Assembly (NCBI GenBank): GCA_013054445.1
Contig: JAAMPI010000047.1
Coordinates: forward strand, 18,901-82,900
Direction of reading: 5' to 3'
Source of the DNA: Cudoniella acicularis
Taxonomy: Eukaryota > Ascomycota > Leotiomycetes > Helotiales > Helotiaceae
Length of the DNA stretch: 64,000 bases
A program made the translations under genes and the position numbers. Each line of letters opens with the position of its first letter. Within the stretch, counting starts at the first letter, position 1. Below the pieces are notes generated by a model. It searched no databases. It had not been told where the DNA came from and saw nothing but the letters and a program-made list of their open reading frames with translations. This document shows positions 23,577 through 34,958 of this stretch, in pieces.

Positions 23577-25052
23577 ATGATGAGTAGGTCGCCTTCATCA
23601 TCTGGTTTACTGCCTCTGCCAGGCTCTCCAGGCTCTTCATGGGTGGCCTATAGAATGAGGCTCAAAGCTCTTTTCAGTGGCGCCGATACATCGGTTCTGG
23701 TGGCATTCTGGATATTTGGTTTGACGACTTTCATCCGCTTGATCTTGACATTTGCTAATCTGCTACTTGCAATCCAGGTCTCATCAATAACCTCTCCTAT
23801 GTTATTATCCTCTCCGCAGCCCTCGACCTCGTCGGGCCCGATATACCGAAAGCCGTTGTCCTCCTCGCAGATGTTATGCCCTCATTCGCTACAAAGCTCA
23901 TAGCCCCATACTTCATTCATAAAGTTCCATATTGGGCGCGAGTTCTCTTGATGACTGGACTTTCAACAGGTGGAATGTTTCTCATTGCCTTGACACCAAG
24001 CTCTATTCCTATAAAGCTATTCGGCATTGCAATCTCATCAGTTAGTAGTGGGGCAGGAGAACTTTCCTTTCTCGGCTTGACACATTATTACGGACACTTC
24101 AGTCTTGCAGCATGGGGCTCGGGGACAGGAGGAGCTGGATTAATCGGTGCTGGATTATACGTTTTCCTGACCAGCACATTGGGTCTCTCCGTCAAAACCT
24201 CCCTCTTGACATGCGCCTTTCTCCCTTTTATCATGCTTATATCATTCTTCCTCATCCTTCCACTTGGTCCTCTCCGCCGAGCCTCAAGCATGAAAGAATA
24301 CACCAGCATAAACTCGTCCGAAAATCTCACATCAATCCGAGAAGATTTCAACGAAGAAGACATTCGCTCTCTTCCCATAGCATCTGCTTCCGAATCACTC
24401 CTTGCTCCGGGCCTCTCCACCGTCTCCGCAGCCTACACCTCACACTCTCCACGTCGCTCACTCTCCCCCTCACCAGCAACCCACAGCCAAAAACCCACTC
24501 TCCTCCGTAACCTGAAGCGCGCCAAACTCCTCTTCTTCCCTTACATGCTCCCCCCTCCTCCTCGTCTACATCGCAGAATACACCATAAACCAAGGCGTCT
24601 CGCCAACTCTCCTCTTCCCACTAGCCAGCAGCCCCTTCGACACCTACCGCTCCTTCTACCCGTTCTACAACCTCCTCTACCAACTCGGCGTCTTCGTAGC
24701 TCGGTCTTCTAGCCCATTCGTAAGATTACACAACCTATACCTACCATCATTCCTGCAAATGGGGAATTTAGCCCTCTTGATAACTCAAAGTCTATATTGG
24801 TGGATACCCAGCGTGTACATTGTTTTCGCGATCATTTTTTGGGAGGGCTTGCTCGGAGGGGCGGTCTACGTCAATACATTTGCGGAAATCATGGAGAATG
24901 TGCCAGAGGAGGAGAGGGAATTTAGTCTAGGGGCTACGAGTGTTAGTGACAGTGGGGGAATTTGCATAGCGGGCTTTATGGGTATGGTACTCGAGATTGC
25001 GCTGTGCGATAGACAAGTTCAGAATGGGAGGAATTGGTGTAGGACTTTGTAA
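23577..25052 (+). CDS. BTN1: Battenin / CLN3 homologue (Btn1), vacuolar membrane protein
   Basis: Exon 1 (23577-23718) joins exon 2 (from 23778) across a 59-nt intron, giving '[19 protein letters not shown]', the first conserved CLN3 block. Later blocks are '[14 protein letters not shown]', '[20 protein letters not shown]' (battenin signature) and '[13 protein letters not shown]'. After about 24555 the homology continues in the next frame ('[11 protein letters not shown]', '[12 protein letters not shown]'). A C run at 24550-24555 has six bases where five would keep the frame, so the break is one base and may be a sequencing error. With it corrected the protein has 471 residues and about ten membrane helices. 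Btn1 sits in the vacuolar membrane and affects pH and basic amino acid transport. Its human orthologue is mutated in Batten disease. Confidence 0.9.
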
Positions 25053-25634
25053 AATTTTTATGGGTCAAGACGAAGTGAGATGTACAATGAAGATATGTAT
25101 CACGATAATAGATGGTCGGTAGATGGGAATACGGAGTTTGGGTTTAGTATGTTTTGTATTTTGCATTTTGTGTGCTGCTCTACTTCGTGCTATTGTTTCC
25201 CCGTGCAGCTGAGATATCCGTAAAGCCCACTGGCTATAGCGAGGTTCAATTGCTGAAAATAAGCCATGTGTGCCAGTGTACCATAACAAAGTCAAGCAAT
25301 CACCTCCCTGCATTAAAGGCCCACGAGCCTGAAAATGTGCCACTGATGCAATCTAGACAAGGATCGCGGTCGTGGCTCCGGAAATACGTTCAATCTTTTT
25401 GCAAAGCGCCTATGCTGGAGATCTGAAAGGAGAAAATGAGATGTCCTCGAAAGAGAAAAATACTCAAACAAGTATGGTTGTCGCTGTGCTGCAGAAGTCG
25501 ATATAAAGAGCAGATGTTGAAATTGGTGAAGGCTAGCGGTTTTGTATGTTTGTATGCTCTCTTCGCAAATTGTTGGATTGGTGGCAGCAAGGCGGCATAT
25601 GTCGTTGTTCCAAATTTCGGACAATCCACAAGGC
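25053..25634. other. Convergent intergenic region
   Basis: The 3' ends of Btn1 (+) and the 2EXR gene (-) face each other. I see no convincing gene. Confidence 0.5.
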
Positions 25635-26705
25635 TCAAAACTCGCACCTAATCGTTTCAAGGAGCTGCTCTTGGAATCGAACCTTGATTACCGGCATCGC
25701 CCAATCTAGGTTTTCCTGTTGGTATTGTTGGAAAGGGATTAGGAATTTTCTTTTGAAGTCTTCGTAGAAGATTTTATGGTGGTGTGGCATGTTGTCAACA
25801 CCCATTTCTCCGTCTTTTTCCGCGGGTATTTGCTTAAGTGCCATCAGAGTAACGTACTGTGGTACATGTGGTGGAGCCAATATATTTCTGTGATTTTCCA
25901 TCAACAGAGTCAAGGTTTCAAGCTCTGGGAAACCTTTCCTTAGGAACTCTGGAGACAAACGACAGTAGATATAATCCCATCTCTTGAAGACCAAGTATTT
26001 CAGAGTCTTCGAGATTTCCAACTCTGTCATGCCGTGATAATTTATTGGGGAATATCGTGACCATCGTGGAGGTCTTTGAGTGCTTTTCGTTCCAGCATAC
26101 ATTGCACCCTTGAACATGTCGATATCATTTGAGAAGAAAAGTTGTGAGCTCCGAAATCGAGTTTGAAAATAGAGTCTGTAAATCGGATGTTGTCGACGCC
26201 TTGCGGCTGCGGAATCTTTGTCTTCTTCTCTGCCCGTGTCCAAGTACTCGGCTCTCGACTCCCTGCAGGCATGAAGTACAGCGGGAACCTTTCGACGGTA
26301 AGTGAAGCGGCCTGGTAATTTTTCGCTTGGACGTTGAACAATGAGTTGAGGCTCAGGAGAAGCAAAACTCCAAATTATCAGTCGAACCTCAGTCGGAAGG
26401 TCCGGAAAGCGTTCGAATTTGGGGCCGTCATCTCGCTCCTCAGTTTCAGTGAAAACAACGCCCTCGTCCGCGCTGGTTTGCTCTGCAGTCGTGGGCTTTT
26501 GAGTCGTCGTCTTCTCAATCAGCTCCTTGACCAAGGCCTTCTTCACTCCTACAGCTTTCCTGGAATTCTTCTTCGCTGCTTTTTTCTTTGCCACCCTGCT
26601 GATATTCGCTGATGATCCGATGATCGGCTGGGACTTTCCTCGAGCAGCGCGAGCCGGTTGCTTCCGTATCGCCGGAGGCGTTGCGTTGTCGCGAATTGGT
26701 GCCAT
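25635..26705 (-). CDS. 2EXR domain protein, intact
   Basis: A single exon of 356 residues starts at ATG 26705. The first 60 residues are rich in Lys, Arg and Ala, possibly a nuclear signal. The 2EXR domain starts with 'FPDLPTEVRLIIWSFASPEPQLI' and includes 'VPAVLHACRESRAEYL'. The two ExR-type motifs define this fungal family of unknown biochemical role, which is greatly expanded in Leotiomycetes and Sordariomycetes. This is the best preserved of the five clear 2EXR copies in the window. Confidence 0.85.
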   Translation of the reverse strand: MAPIRDNATPPAIRKQPARAARGKSQPIIGSSANISRVAKKKAAKKNSRKAVGVKKALVKELIEKTTTQKPTTAEQTSADEGVVFTETEERDDGPKFERFPDLPTEVRLIIWSFASPEPQLIVQRPSEKLPGRFTYRRKVPAVLHACRESRAEYLDTGREEDKDSAAARRRQHPIYRLYFQTRFRSSQLFFSNDIDMFKGAMYAGTKSTQRPPRWSRYSPINYHGMTELEISKTLKYLVFKRWDYIYCRLSPEFLRKGFPELETLTLLMENHRNILAPPHVPQYVTLMALKQIPAEKDGEMGVDNMPHHHKIFYEDFKRKFLIPFQQYQQENLDWAMPVIKVRFQEQLLETIRCEF

Positions 26706-27611
26706 GGCTGAAGATGGGCACGGAATAGCCTTCAGGAAGGTCCACCCTCTTGAAGGAAGGTTCAGAATCAGGAGTCGATAAGATTGAGGTATGTGTTCTA
26801 CAGACAGACAAGCTTGAAGAAGCTCCAGGGAATGCGATCCAACGTCGCAGTACGGTGCTCAAGAGGAGAACTTTGAAAATTCTCGAGGAAATGTGCTTGT
26901 TTGCAGGTGGAAAGAAAGAATAAATAAGTGGCCGACACGGAGTAGCTTCTATACGCGTCATGGTTCGCTTAGCTAAAGTGAATAGGGAAAGAGCCGGAGT
27001 TGAAGTGGTTACCCGACCGCCTTTCCTAATATCTGCCTAGGTAGTATTGAATTAGGTAGGTACCTAGGTAACCGCACAGGACCCATCTATTTAGTGAAAC
27101 TTTATTAGGTATTAGGCAGGCGGTTGTGGTCGATTTTTCATCGTTCAAACGGCAAGGGGCAAACAGCAATGGAAAATAACCCAAATGTCTAGCACTTCAA
27201 CAAGGGCAGAGCAATCTAGGGATCTAAAATAACAGTGAGGTGATCTGTAATCTTCACGGGCTTGAATCACTCATAGTAATTGAGATATTCAGTTTTAAAA
27301 GTACTCTTTTAAGGTTTTATTGGAAAGAGTCCTTTGACAGTTTGACGAACCTTATCCCATTCTTTTAACACCTGCAAAATGGATATATTATGCAAAGCGG
27401 TATGAAGAAGGGTATCTCGGGTATAGATACATTTCCAAACGGCATTTGAGGCATTTGCTATTATCCAAAAAGGTATTCAATCCTTTCAAAGTCTCAGATC
27501 ATACATGCAAGCCCAAAGGCCATTTTGAAGAACTCACCTCTTCCTCTTGCCAACCTCAATGCTCTTCTGCCTTCTTTTTACACAGCAAACCAAGTACGTC
27601 CTGCAGCTCTC
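26706..27611. other. Intergenic
   Basis: Holds the 2EXR gene promoter. A TACCTAGGTA-rich block lies at about 27036-27070. The same CCTAGGTAGGTACC-type motif recurs near 37605, 43150 and 43519. No gene is seen. Confidence 0.45.
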
Positions 27612-28145
27612 TTAACACCTAATTATTTCAGTTCCCTCCGCAAAATGAACATGGTTGTTCTTTCTCTTGCGTCTCAGACATCGATTTTGCGAGTCTTCCG
27701 TTGCAACAAGTCTCGGCGCTTTTGGCGAAACATGCGCTTCTTCATTGTCTCCGCTCGAAGCACTATTGTCTCCTTCTAACCGTCTGGTTACTCCTGTGGG
27801 CTTAGCGCTCGAAGTTAACATATGCACAAGTTATTTAAGATTCGCGTCCCACGATTGCTCAAAGCACCGTGTTCGCAGAAGCAAGACTTTCTTCTTGCCA
27901 TTTCTAAGTAGCGCTTGTTAGTTTGATGATTACTATGCCGAAAGATTCACTTGTTGAAGTAATTTAAATACTTACACATAGATGACTTTCGACTGGAGAC
28001 CAGGATCATCCGGTCGAAGCAGGGAGTTATTTATGGCTTCAGAATCGCCGTCCACGTCTTGTATTGGGACAGACTTGCGATGGACATGGATCTCGTACTC
28101 GGTCGCGGTACAAACGTCGCGTATAAATATTGTACCTTGTGCCAT
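27612..28145 (-). CDS. Possible small spliced protein, function unknown
   Basis: ATG at 28145 opens 'MAQGTIFIRDVCTATEYEI'. A textbook intron (27904-27975; GTAAGT, AAACTAAC, TTAG) leads to 'VNGKKKVLLLRTRCFEQSWDANLK' and a stop at 27831 (80 residues). If a weaker 45-nt intron (27808-27852; GTGGGA..TTCGAG) is also removed, the frame runs on as '..EQSAKPTGVTRRLEG' to 'HFAEGTEIIRC' and stops at 27612 (138 residues, basic C-terminus). I know no family for it. The first intron and the coding-like composition are the only evidence. Confidence 0.4.
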
Positions 28146-29459
28146 TGGTTGGAATTTTTATTTCAGTTCTAGACAAAAAAGTTTGGTGATCTTGTGAGTT
28201 GGCAATGATATATAGTAGGTTGAACCTTTACAATCGTGAATCCTTGGAATCAAATAACGAATTTATAGGTCGTAAAATTCTGTACAAGGAAGAATTTGAA
28301 GTAATGTTACAACTTACCACCACAGCTAAATTTTCATAAGATACCGAGGGAAAAAATGTTAAGTACTGAGCGAGTCGCTCATGACAAGCAAGTGACTTCA
28401 CAAGCGCAAAAAGCTGTTCGCTGCAACGGCAACTCAACAAGTGCAATACTGCAGAGAGCTTCTTGAGGTAAAGTTGTTTGAAAGGGGTAACATCCGCGGG
28501 TAAATTTCCAGACAAACATACCTCCTAGTTGCGGTGAGTGTGGCTTTAGCCTCTGAGTGCGGCACTGCACGACATACAGTACCATGCGCAGCTTACTGTA
28601 CCGTGCATGTACATTATTGCTGAAGTACTTCTATAGTAGGAAGTTAATTACACCACCCACTCCCACTCGCTCTTCCAATACCGCCAACACCAGATATCCC
28701 CAGTAAGAACGAAAACGCAACAACAACTGCAACGTTCTATGTGGTTGTGTTTCTCTCATCTCGTGATTTCCACCAACCCAAAAAATCAAAATTGTTTCCC
28801 CTTCATCTCGCGAGCAATAAAAAGATGCATTTCAATCTGTTGTGTAACATTAAGTGGTGATGGTGGGGTGATCAACCAAATGTATTCCCGGTGGCGGAGA
28901 AAAGGGGTCGCTTAGCCAGCTGACCCTATACTGTAATTAATTCTTGATTGGTGTGATGTCACTCTGGGTGATGTATGCTACAGTAGTATCTGAAATTTGC
29001 GATAGATAGAACAACAGTACTGTTAAATTTACAAAATATAGATGCGGTGCCCATTTTCACTCAGAATGTAAGTGCGAAATTTTAGGGGTGCGTTAGGGTG
29101 CAACGCGCTAGGTTATAGTTAGCATCCCCTGTAATTTAGAGAGCAAAGCTTAAGTTTCAGCGTACGATAGGTACAAATATCGACTTGCATACTCTGCGTT
29201 TTTGCATGAATTTTTGCTACCTGAATTGAACTACAAATAGTTTATACTTGGAAGAAGGTTATAAAGGGTTCTAAGTGTGGCTTAAATACGTTAGAGCTGA
29301 GTTCACTGTTCAGGCGGTCTGAAAAATGAAAACGTATTCCAGTTTAGGGGGGTTGGCTGTTATTTTGAAGCTTTTCTGACATTTTTCTATTCATGAACCG
29401 TCTAGTCTCCACATCTCATCAAAACATGACTTTTGAAATGTAAACATCGTATCGAACAT
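28146..29459. other. AT-rich intergenic region
   Basis: No gene or RNA is recognised. Open frames at 28228-28585 (-) have no domain and weak composition. The 3' end of the tryptophan synthase gene lies to the right. Confidence 0.45.
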
Positions 29460-31900
29460 TTAAAACCTCAGATCCCATCCGATCTGAGGACCCAACTTTG
29501 GTAACTCCTCGGCAACACTTTGTACATCTTTGTCGCCGCGACCACTGAGACATATGACGATATCCTCACCCTTCTTCATCGTCTTTGCCAGCTCAAGAGC
29601 GCCCCACACAGCGTGTGCTGTCTCTAAAGCAGGAATGATACCTTCCAGCTGGCTTATCAACCTGAATCCTATGAAGGCCTCAGCATCTGTTGCTGCGATG
29701 AATTTCGCTCTTTCATTATCTTTCCAGGATGAAAGCTCAGGTCCGACACCGGGGTAATCGAGACCAGCAGATACGGAGTGCGTATCGGAAATTTGGCCGT
29801 GTTTGTCTTGTAGGACATATGTTCGAACACCATGCAAAACACCTTTTGAGCCTCCTGATAAGGTAGCGCTATGCCTGTTTGTATCTAGACCATCTCCGCC
29901 TGCTTCGACACCAAGAAGTTTGACGCTTGGGTCTTTTGAAAAAGGATAGAACATGCCGACCGCATTACTGCCACCCCCAACGCATGCAACAACTGCATCA
30001 GGTAATTTTCCACGCTTTTCTTGCATTTGAGCTTTCGTCTCGTCCCCAATGACTGATTGGAAAGTACGAACGATGGTGGGGAAGGGATGAGGTCCAATTG
30101 CTGAGCCGATGACATAATGTGTAGTGTCCAGCTTCACGACCCAAGCACGCATGGCTTCGTTGACAGCATCACGAAGGGTGCGAGAGCCAGCCTCAACGGC
30201 GACGACTGAGGCACCGAGAAGCTTGATACGGAATACGTTGAGGGCCTGTCTTCGGACATCTTCCTATAAAATGGTCAGAACAAGTAGTGAAAACGATTAG
30301 GTGTTCATAACTTACAGCTCCCATGTATACAGTGCACTTCATACCGAACTTTGCACAAACTGTTGCTGTAGCCACACCATGTTGACCAGCTCCTGTCTCT
30401 GCAATAATCTCGGTCTTTCCCAGCCTCCGTGCCAACAAAACTTGACCCAAAGCATTGTTGATCTTGTGACTTCCGGTATGATTTAAATCTTCTCTCTTCA
30501 ACCAGATATTAGCCCCACCAGCGTACTCGGTTAACCTCTCAGCCATATGCAGCTGACCTGGTCTTCCCATCCAAGGATAATATGATCGATACTCTTCCCA
30601 AAAAGCAGGATCATCCTTAATCTTGTTAAAACCCTCTTCGAGCTCAAATAAACAGTCCATCAGCGACTCGGGGACATATTGCCCGCCAAATTCGCCGAAC
30701 CGTGCAGGCAAAGCAGCTGGGTTAACCGGACCATCTGTGTTGAGTGCCTCAATCTGGTCAGCCAAACCAACGCCTTCACTCTCGCGAATAACAGCATCGA
30801 CTTGCACGTTGTCTCCATTTGGCTGTTGGGCTTCATGCACTGCTTCCACAATCCCAACTTCTCGTGTCAAGCCACCGTTAGGGGCATTTCTTCGTCCAGA
30901 GACTTGAGCACAATATTCTTCAACAGCTTTTGCTCCTTGCCCAGATGGCGCCTCGCTCAATGTTGTGACAATTTGACTTCCAATGACCACACCATCTGCA
31001 ATTTTTGCAACACTTAAGAAATGATCCCGAGTAGAAACACCGAAACCCACAGCCGCAGGCTTATTTCCTGAGTACTCTTTCACACGCCTCAGCAAATCTG
31101 GTAGACCCGTGTTCAGTGTTCCTGTAGCGCCAGTGACTCCCATACGCGAAACAACATATATAAACGAGTCGGCAAGTTTGCAGAGGAGCTTCATTCGTGG
31201 CTCGGAAGTGGCTGGGGCTATAAGAGGGACATAGGATAATCTGAAAATGGTGAGTTAGAATACCTTCATAGTGAAAGAAATTAGTTATGACTCACCCGCC
31301 TTTCGTGCAGAAATTCCTAAAGCTTATAGCTTCTTCGGGAGGTAAGTCCACGACAATGAATCCATTGACGCCTGCTTCTCGGCAGTCCTTGAGCAGTCTT
31401 TCTTCGCCATAGCTCAGCATTGGGTTGTAGTATCCCATAAACAAAATTGGCGCTCTCAGTCCCTTCTTTCGCACTTCCCGAACTATTTCTAAGGTTGATT
31501 CCACTGTGACTCCGTTCTTTAGGGCAATCTTGAGAATTGTAAGCCATTGCTATTCGCTGAAGGTGCTATATACGAACAGTATTCGACTTTTGAATTGTCG
31601 GGCCATCGGCAATGGGGTCGGTGAAGGGAATTCCAAGTTCAATTACATCTGTTGAAAGACGTTAGCAAGCATTTAATTGTTCAGATTCGAGTGAAATACC
31701 GGCACCACCAGCTTCCATTCCCAATAGAACGTCTACCGTTTCTTCTGGTGTCGGGAATCCTGCCGTAACATAGGTGACCAGAGCCGGCTGTCCAACAAAT
31801 CAGTATTGTCGATTCAATGCGTTTGCGAAATCTGAGATGGATTAATACTTACTCTTCCCTCTTTCTTGCATTGCGCGAACGTTTTTTTGAGGCCTTCCAT
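29460..31900 (-). CDS. TRP5: Bifunctional tryptophan synthase (alpha-beta fusion)
   Basis: Six exons: 31900-31853, 31787-31700, 31648-31578, 31528-31296, 31240-30316 and 30263-29460. The introns are 49-65 nt and the product is 722 residues, normal for fungi. The N-terminal TIM barrel is the alpha part ('[17 protein letters not shown]' holds the catalytic acid residues; 'AAVGFGVST'). It cleaves indole-3-glycerol phosphate. The beta part follows after a linker: '[11 protein letters not shown]', 'HTGSHKINN' with the PLP lysine, 'ETGAGQHG', and '[10 protein letters not shown]', the phosphate-binding loop. It condenses indole with serine. This fusion makes the last two steps of tryptophan synthesis in the cytosol. 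The gene looks intact, and the ATG is followed by the usual 'MEGLKKTF' start. Confidence 0.97.
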
Positions 31901-32207
31901 GATTGCGAATTGTTCGGGGTTTGTGTTTTCGGGGATCAATGGCAAGTCGAAAGCAGCTGAAGTTCATGTATAAATAGTGACTCAATGGCAAAGAAAGAAA
32001 TCGGGCGTGGGAGCCAGCCACAACCGCCCCTCCACCGCCACATATGGTCACCGCCCGGCATAATGGCTGGACCTCGGGCTATTTATTTGTGGCGCATATG
32101 TACAACGTCAAAGTATTACTTGCCACCGTCAACAACACCTACATCTCATTCAATTCTTCTCGAAAACCCTCAACACCGCTTTTCAAATTTGAATTGTACG
32201 ATAAGCC
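31901..32207. promoter_or_regulatory. Shared promoter of tryptophan synthase and SDHAF4
   Basis: The two ATGs point away from each other across only 307 bp, so the spacer must hold both promoters. A CTATTTATTT stretch at about 32078-32088 is a TATA-like candidate for the + gene. Confidence 0.6.
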
Positions 32208-32684
32208 ATGTCTCGAATATTACCACCAACATTTCTCCTACCCTCTCGACGCCTCTTCACACATTCCGCGCGCCGGACAGCATTTGCATCCGGCCCAGCG
32301 CCTCCACGTCTCCCCCCAGAGGAGCAGGAAGAATTCGAGCGACTGCAGAGATCTTCAACGGGTGCTTTCAGTACACCAAAGCCTACCACCGAGACTTCAT
32401 CTCCTGCAGCTTCTGCAGCTCATTCACGACCTAGACCTCAAATAAACCAATCGCCTGCATCGAAGCCAGCTACGGAAGAGGCACAGATAAATGCTAGAGT
32501 AGAGGCAAACGGGAAGGGAGAGGAATTACATCCGGACATTAGGAGGGGAGCGAAACCTGAATTTGAGGGAGATGTGAATCCGAAGACTGGCGAGGTTGGA
32601 GGACCGAAGAACGAACCGTTAAGATGGGGGAGCAGCGCTGAGAGGGGCGATTGGAGTTACAACGGAAGAGTAACCGATTTCTGA
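32208..32684 (+). CDS. SDH8: Succinate dehydrogenase assembly factor 4 (SDHAF4/Sdh8)
   Basis: A single exon of 158 residues. The N-terminus is basic and hydroxylated without acids ('MSRILPPTFLLPSRRLFTHSARR'; read as two pieces), a typical mitochondrial presequence. The C-terminus is the diagnostic DUF1674 block 'DVNPKTGEVGGPKNEPLRWG' ending 'GDWSYNGRVTDF'. The protein acts in the matrix, binds the free FAD-loaded Sdh1 subunit and helps it join Sdh2 while limiting radical production. The middle is low-complexity and disordered. Confidence 0.95.
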   Translation: MSRILPPTFLLPSRRLFTHSARRTAFASGPAPPRLPPEEQEEFERLQRSSTGAFSTPKPTTETSSPAASAAHSRPRPQINQSPASKPATEEAQINARVEANGKGEELHPDIRRGAKPEFEGDVNPKTGEVGGPKNEPLRWGSSAERGDWSYNGRVTDF

Positions 32685-33434
32685 TTTTGATGGAGAGATG
32701 TGTATAATCATGGTATAATGACTGGGAAGACATGGGGCTAGAATTGGGAAAGATCGGGATCTCGAACCCCGGAAAGACGAAATCAGGGCTAGGAGGCTCT
32801 TCGAATGTGTACAGTTACTTTAGGAGGCCAGACCCTGTCAAAAAGTATAAATAATTTTTTAAATATCAAGCAATTGGGAAATGGTGGCAAATATCCTGGC
32901 CGTGGCTTTGCACCCGGGCTTTTAGACTCACGGACTTATACGAAATCATCAGTGCCGCAAGGTATATCCAGAGCATCTATGTCCAGCAGTTGTATCATTT
33001 CCAACTTCTTACGATCAAAGGAGAAGATGTCTTCTAACCTATAGCTTTTTTCTTGTCGCAAACTAGTTTTTGGACCCATGTACAAGGTACAAATGCACGA
33101 AACATTTCGATCATGCAGTTTCATGCATGACATTAATACTCTGAGTGTTGTTAATTCCTTTAAGTCCCAAATTGGAAGGTGCGAAGCTTCACGCCTCCAG
33201 GCCATGTTCATAAGCAGCTACAGAAGCGACTTTTTTAAGAAGCATGATGCTCGAACACACAAACCATTTCAAATTTTCATCTGAAGGTTCTCTGTAAAGT
33301 TCTTGTTCCGTTTCCTTCCGAAGTTTTATATTCTGCGCGCATATCGTTGCCGCGCGTTGCCCCTCGGCAGCACAGCCTCCGAACTCAACCTCGAAAATTG
33401 GTGATCAGATTCTCTCTCCAGCTAAACCACAGCC
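32685..33434. other. Intergenic with a possible gene fragment
   Basis: On the minus strand, 33211-32936 stays open and reads leucine-rich protein-like text ('WDLKELTTLRVLMSC'). It is preceded by a TAG where CAG would fit. It resembles the leucine-rich middle of 2EXR or F-box type proteins but lacks a start and a domain core. I read it as a decayed fragment at best (low confidence). Confidence 0.25.
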
Positions 33435-34451
33435 ATGGATACGAAAAGCCCAAAGGCTCCAAAGCCCATGGCAGACTACAAGCAACTCAGCAAGGTAATA
33501 AGCATCTACAAACCACCAACAGAAAAATCAAACCCCACAAGTCACCAATCCTCAACTACACCACAATGCCCTCCCTCCATGGTCATCCTCTGCACCTGGC
33601 TGGGCGGAGCCACACCCCGACGGATCTCCAAATACACAGACAAGTACAAGAACCTTCTCCCACACGCCCAAATCATGGTCATCGAAACCACGACCCCAGA
33701 CATGATGACCCGCTCCTTCTCCGAACAACAACGTCGGCTTAGTCCCGCTCGAGAAGCCATCCGTTCCCTCTTCAAGCAGAACCCTTCCGCTACAATCCTG
33801 TTGCATTTCTTCTCCAACTCTGGCGGCAACCAAGCATTGCAGCTAGCGAAATCACTAAATGGCGAGAACGAACCACTTTCCAAGCATTTGCAAGCCGTGA
33901 TCTTTGACTGTGTTCCAGGGAGACAGGATTTCGTTAAGGGGTACAATGCGCTTCTGATTCTGCTACCGCAAGCGACGGTTCTGAGGCTGCTGGGGAAGAT
34001 GGTGATGTTCACGTCAATGTGCTTAATTACTTCGCTGATGAAGACGGGGTTGATGTCTTCGATTGATACGCTGAGGGTGGAGTTGCAGAAGGAAGAAGTT
34101 TTTGGGAAGGGGGCGAAGAGGCTTTATATGTACTTGAAGGGGGATGAGATGCTTGATTCCACTGCTGCGGCTCAGCATGCGGTGGAAGCCAGGGGCTTGG
34201 GGTATGATGTTGAGACTCTGGCTTTTGAGAAGGGTGGGCATTGTGCGTTGATTCTGTCTGAGGGTAAGAAATACTGGGACGCTGTCAGGCAACTTTGGGA
34301 AGCAAATGATGGGAAGCTGGAAGAAGGCGCGGGTCACAATATTGCTGAAGCTATTACGAAGCAGGGGGAAGGTCTCGAGCTTAAGGCAAAGGACAAGAAG
34401 ACTGGTAGTGAGAAGGTATTGAAGGAGCCAGCTATTCGGTGTAAACTGTAG
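33435..34451 (+). CDS. DUF829 / TMEM53-like alpha/beta hydrolase
   Basis: A single exon of 338 residues starts at ATG 33435 in a GCCATGG context. After a short basic leader comes 'PSMVILCTWLGGATPRRISKYTDKY', the start of the DUF829 (PF05705) fold. 'LLHFFSNSGGNQALQL' gives the nucleophile-elbow-like S-N-S-G-G, and 'HCALILSEGKKYWDAV' near the end supplies a histidine. Human TMEM53 is a nuclear-envelope relative. The biochemical activity of fungal members is unknown. The C-terminus is Lys-rich. There is a hydrophobic run around 'LLILLPQATVLRLLGKMVMF'. Confidence 0.85.
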   Translation: MDTKSPKAPKPMADYKQLSKVISIYKPPTEKSNPTSHQSSTTPQCPPSMVILCTWLGGATPRRISKYTDKYKNLLPHAQIMVIETTTPDMMTRSFSEQQRRLSPAREAIRSLFKQNPSATILLHFFSNSGGNQALQLAKSLNGENEPLSKHLQAVIFDCVPGRQDFVKGYNALLILLPQATVLRLLGKMVMFTSMCLITSLMKTGLMSSIDTLRVELQKEEVFGKGAKRLYMYLKGDEMLDSTAAAQHAVEARGLGYDVETLAFEKGGHCALILSEGKKYWDAVRQLWEANDGKLEEGAGHNIAEAITKQGEGLELKAKDKKTGSEKVLKEPAIRCKL

Positions 34452-34958
34452 GTCGCTTGCTTTCAAGATTCTGCGCCTGTTGATAATAACAAAGCTCGAT
34501 GTTTCCTACTATTTGGACATTGTACAGTACACATGCAAATGTTTCACAGCTTATTGGCAAAAGTGATGTTCAAAATAGGCGAACTCCCTCCCGGGGCATT
34601 CAATCCATCTCGCATCCCGAGTAATTCTTGATCCACAGCCACAACTTCACCTGCACATTGATCTTTGTAACTTCCAAAATGGGGGTGTACTAGTTCTCAT
34701 TTGCACTGAACTAAGCTGGTAGACATGTCTGAAGAAAGAATCCCAAATTGGGATGTGCATTTATCAAGTGAGTAAGAAGCTTAGAAGATCGATTCCTTCC
34801 TGACGACTTCTAACGCACAAACAGGGCGCTCTCGCAAAGGAAGCACCAAAAGTCTCGTTCAAGTATTCGAGGTGTTGAGTCTTTGGGATCCCGATACCTG
34901 CTTCTCGAATTCGTAGTCCCCAGCGCCAGCTTTATTCACCAGTCAAATAACCCAGGTC
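34452..34958. other. Intergenic
   Basis: 3' flank of the hydrolase and upstream flank of a broken 2EXR gene. Nothing else is recognised. Confidence 0.45.

Noticed and set aside
28228..28585. Two overlapping minus-strand open frames
   Set aside because: No domain. Cys-rich text without a signal peptide or conserved spacing.
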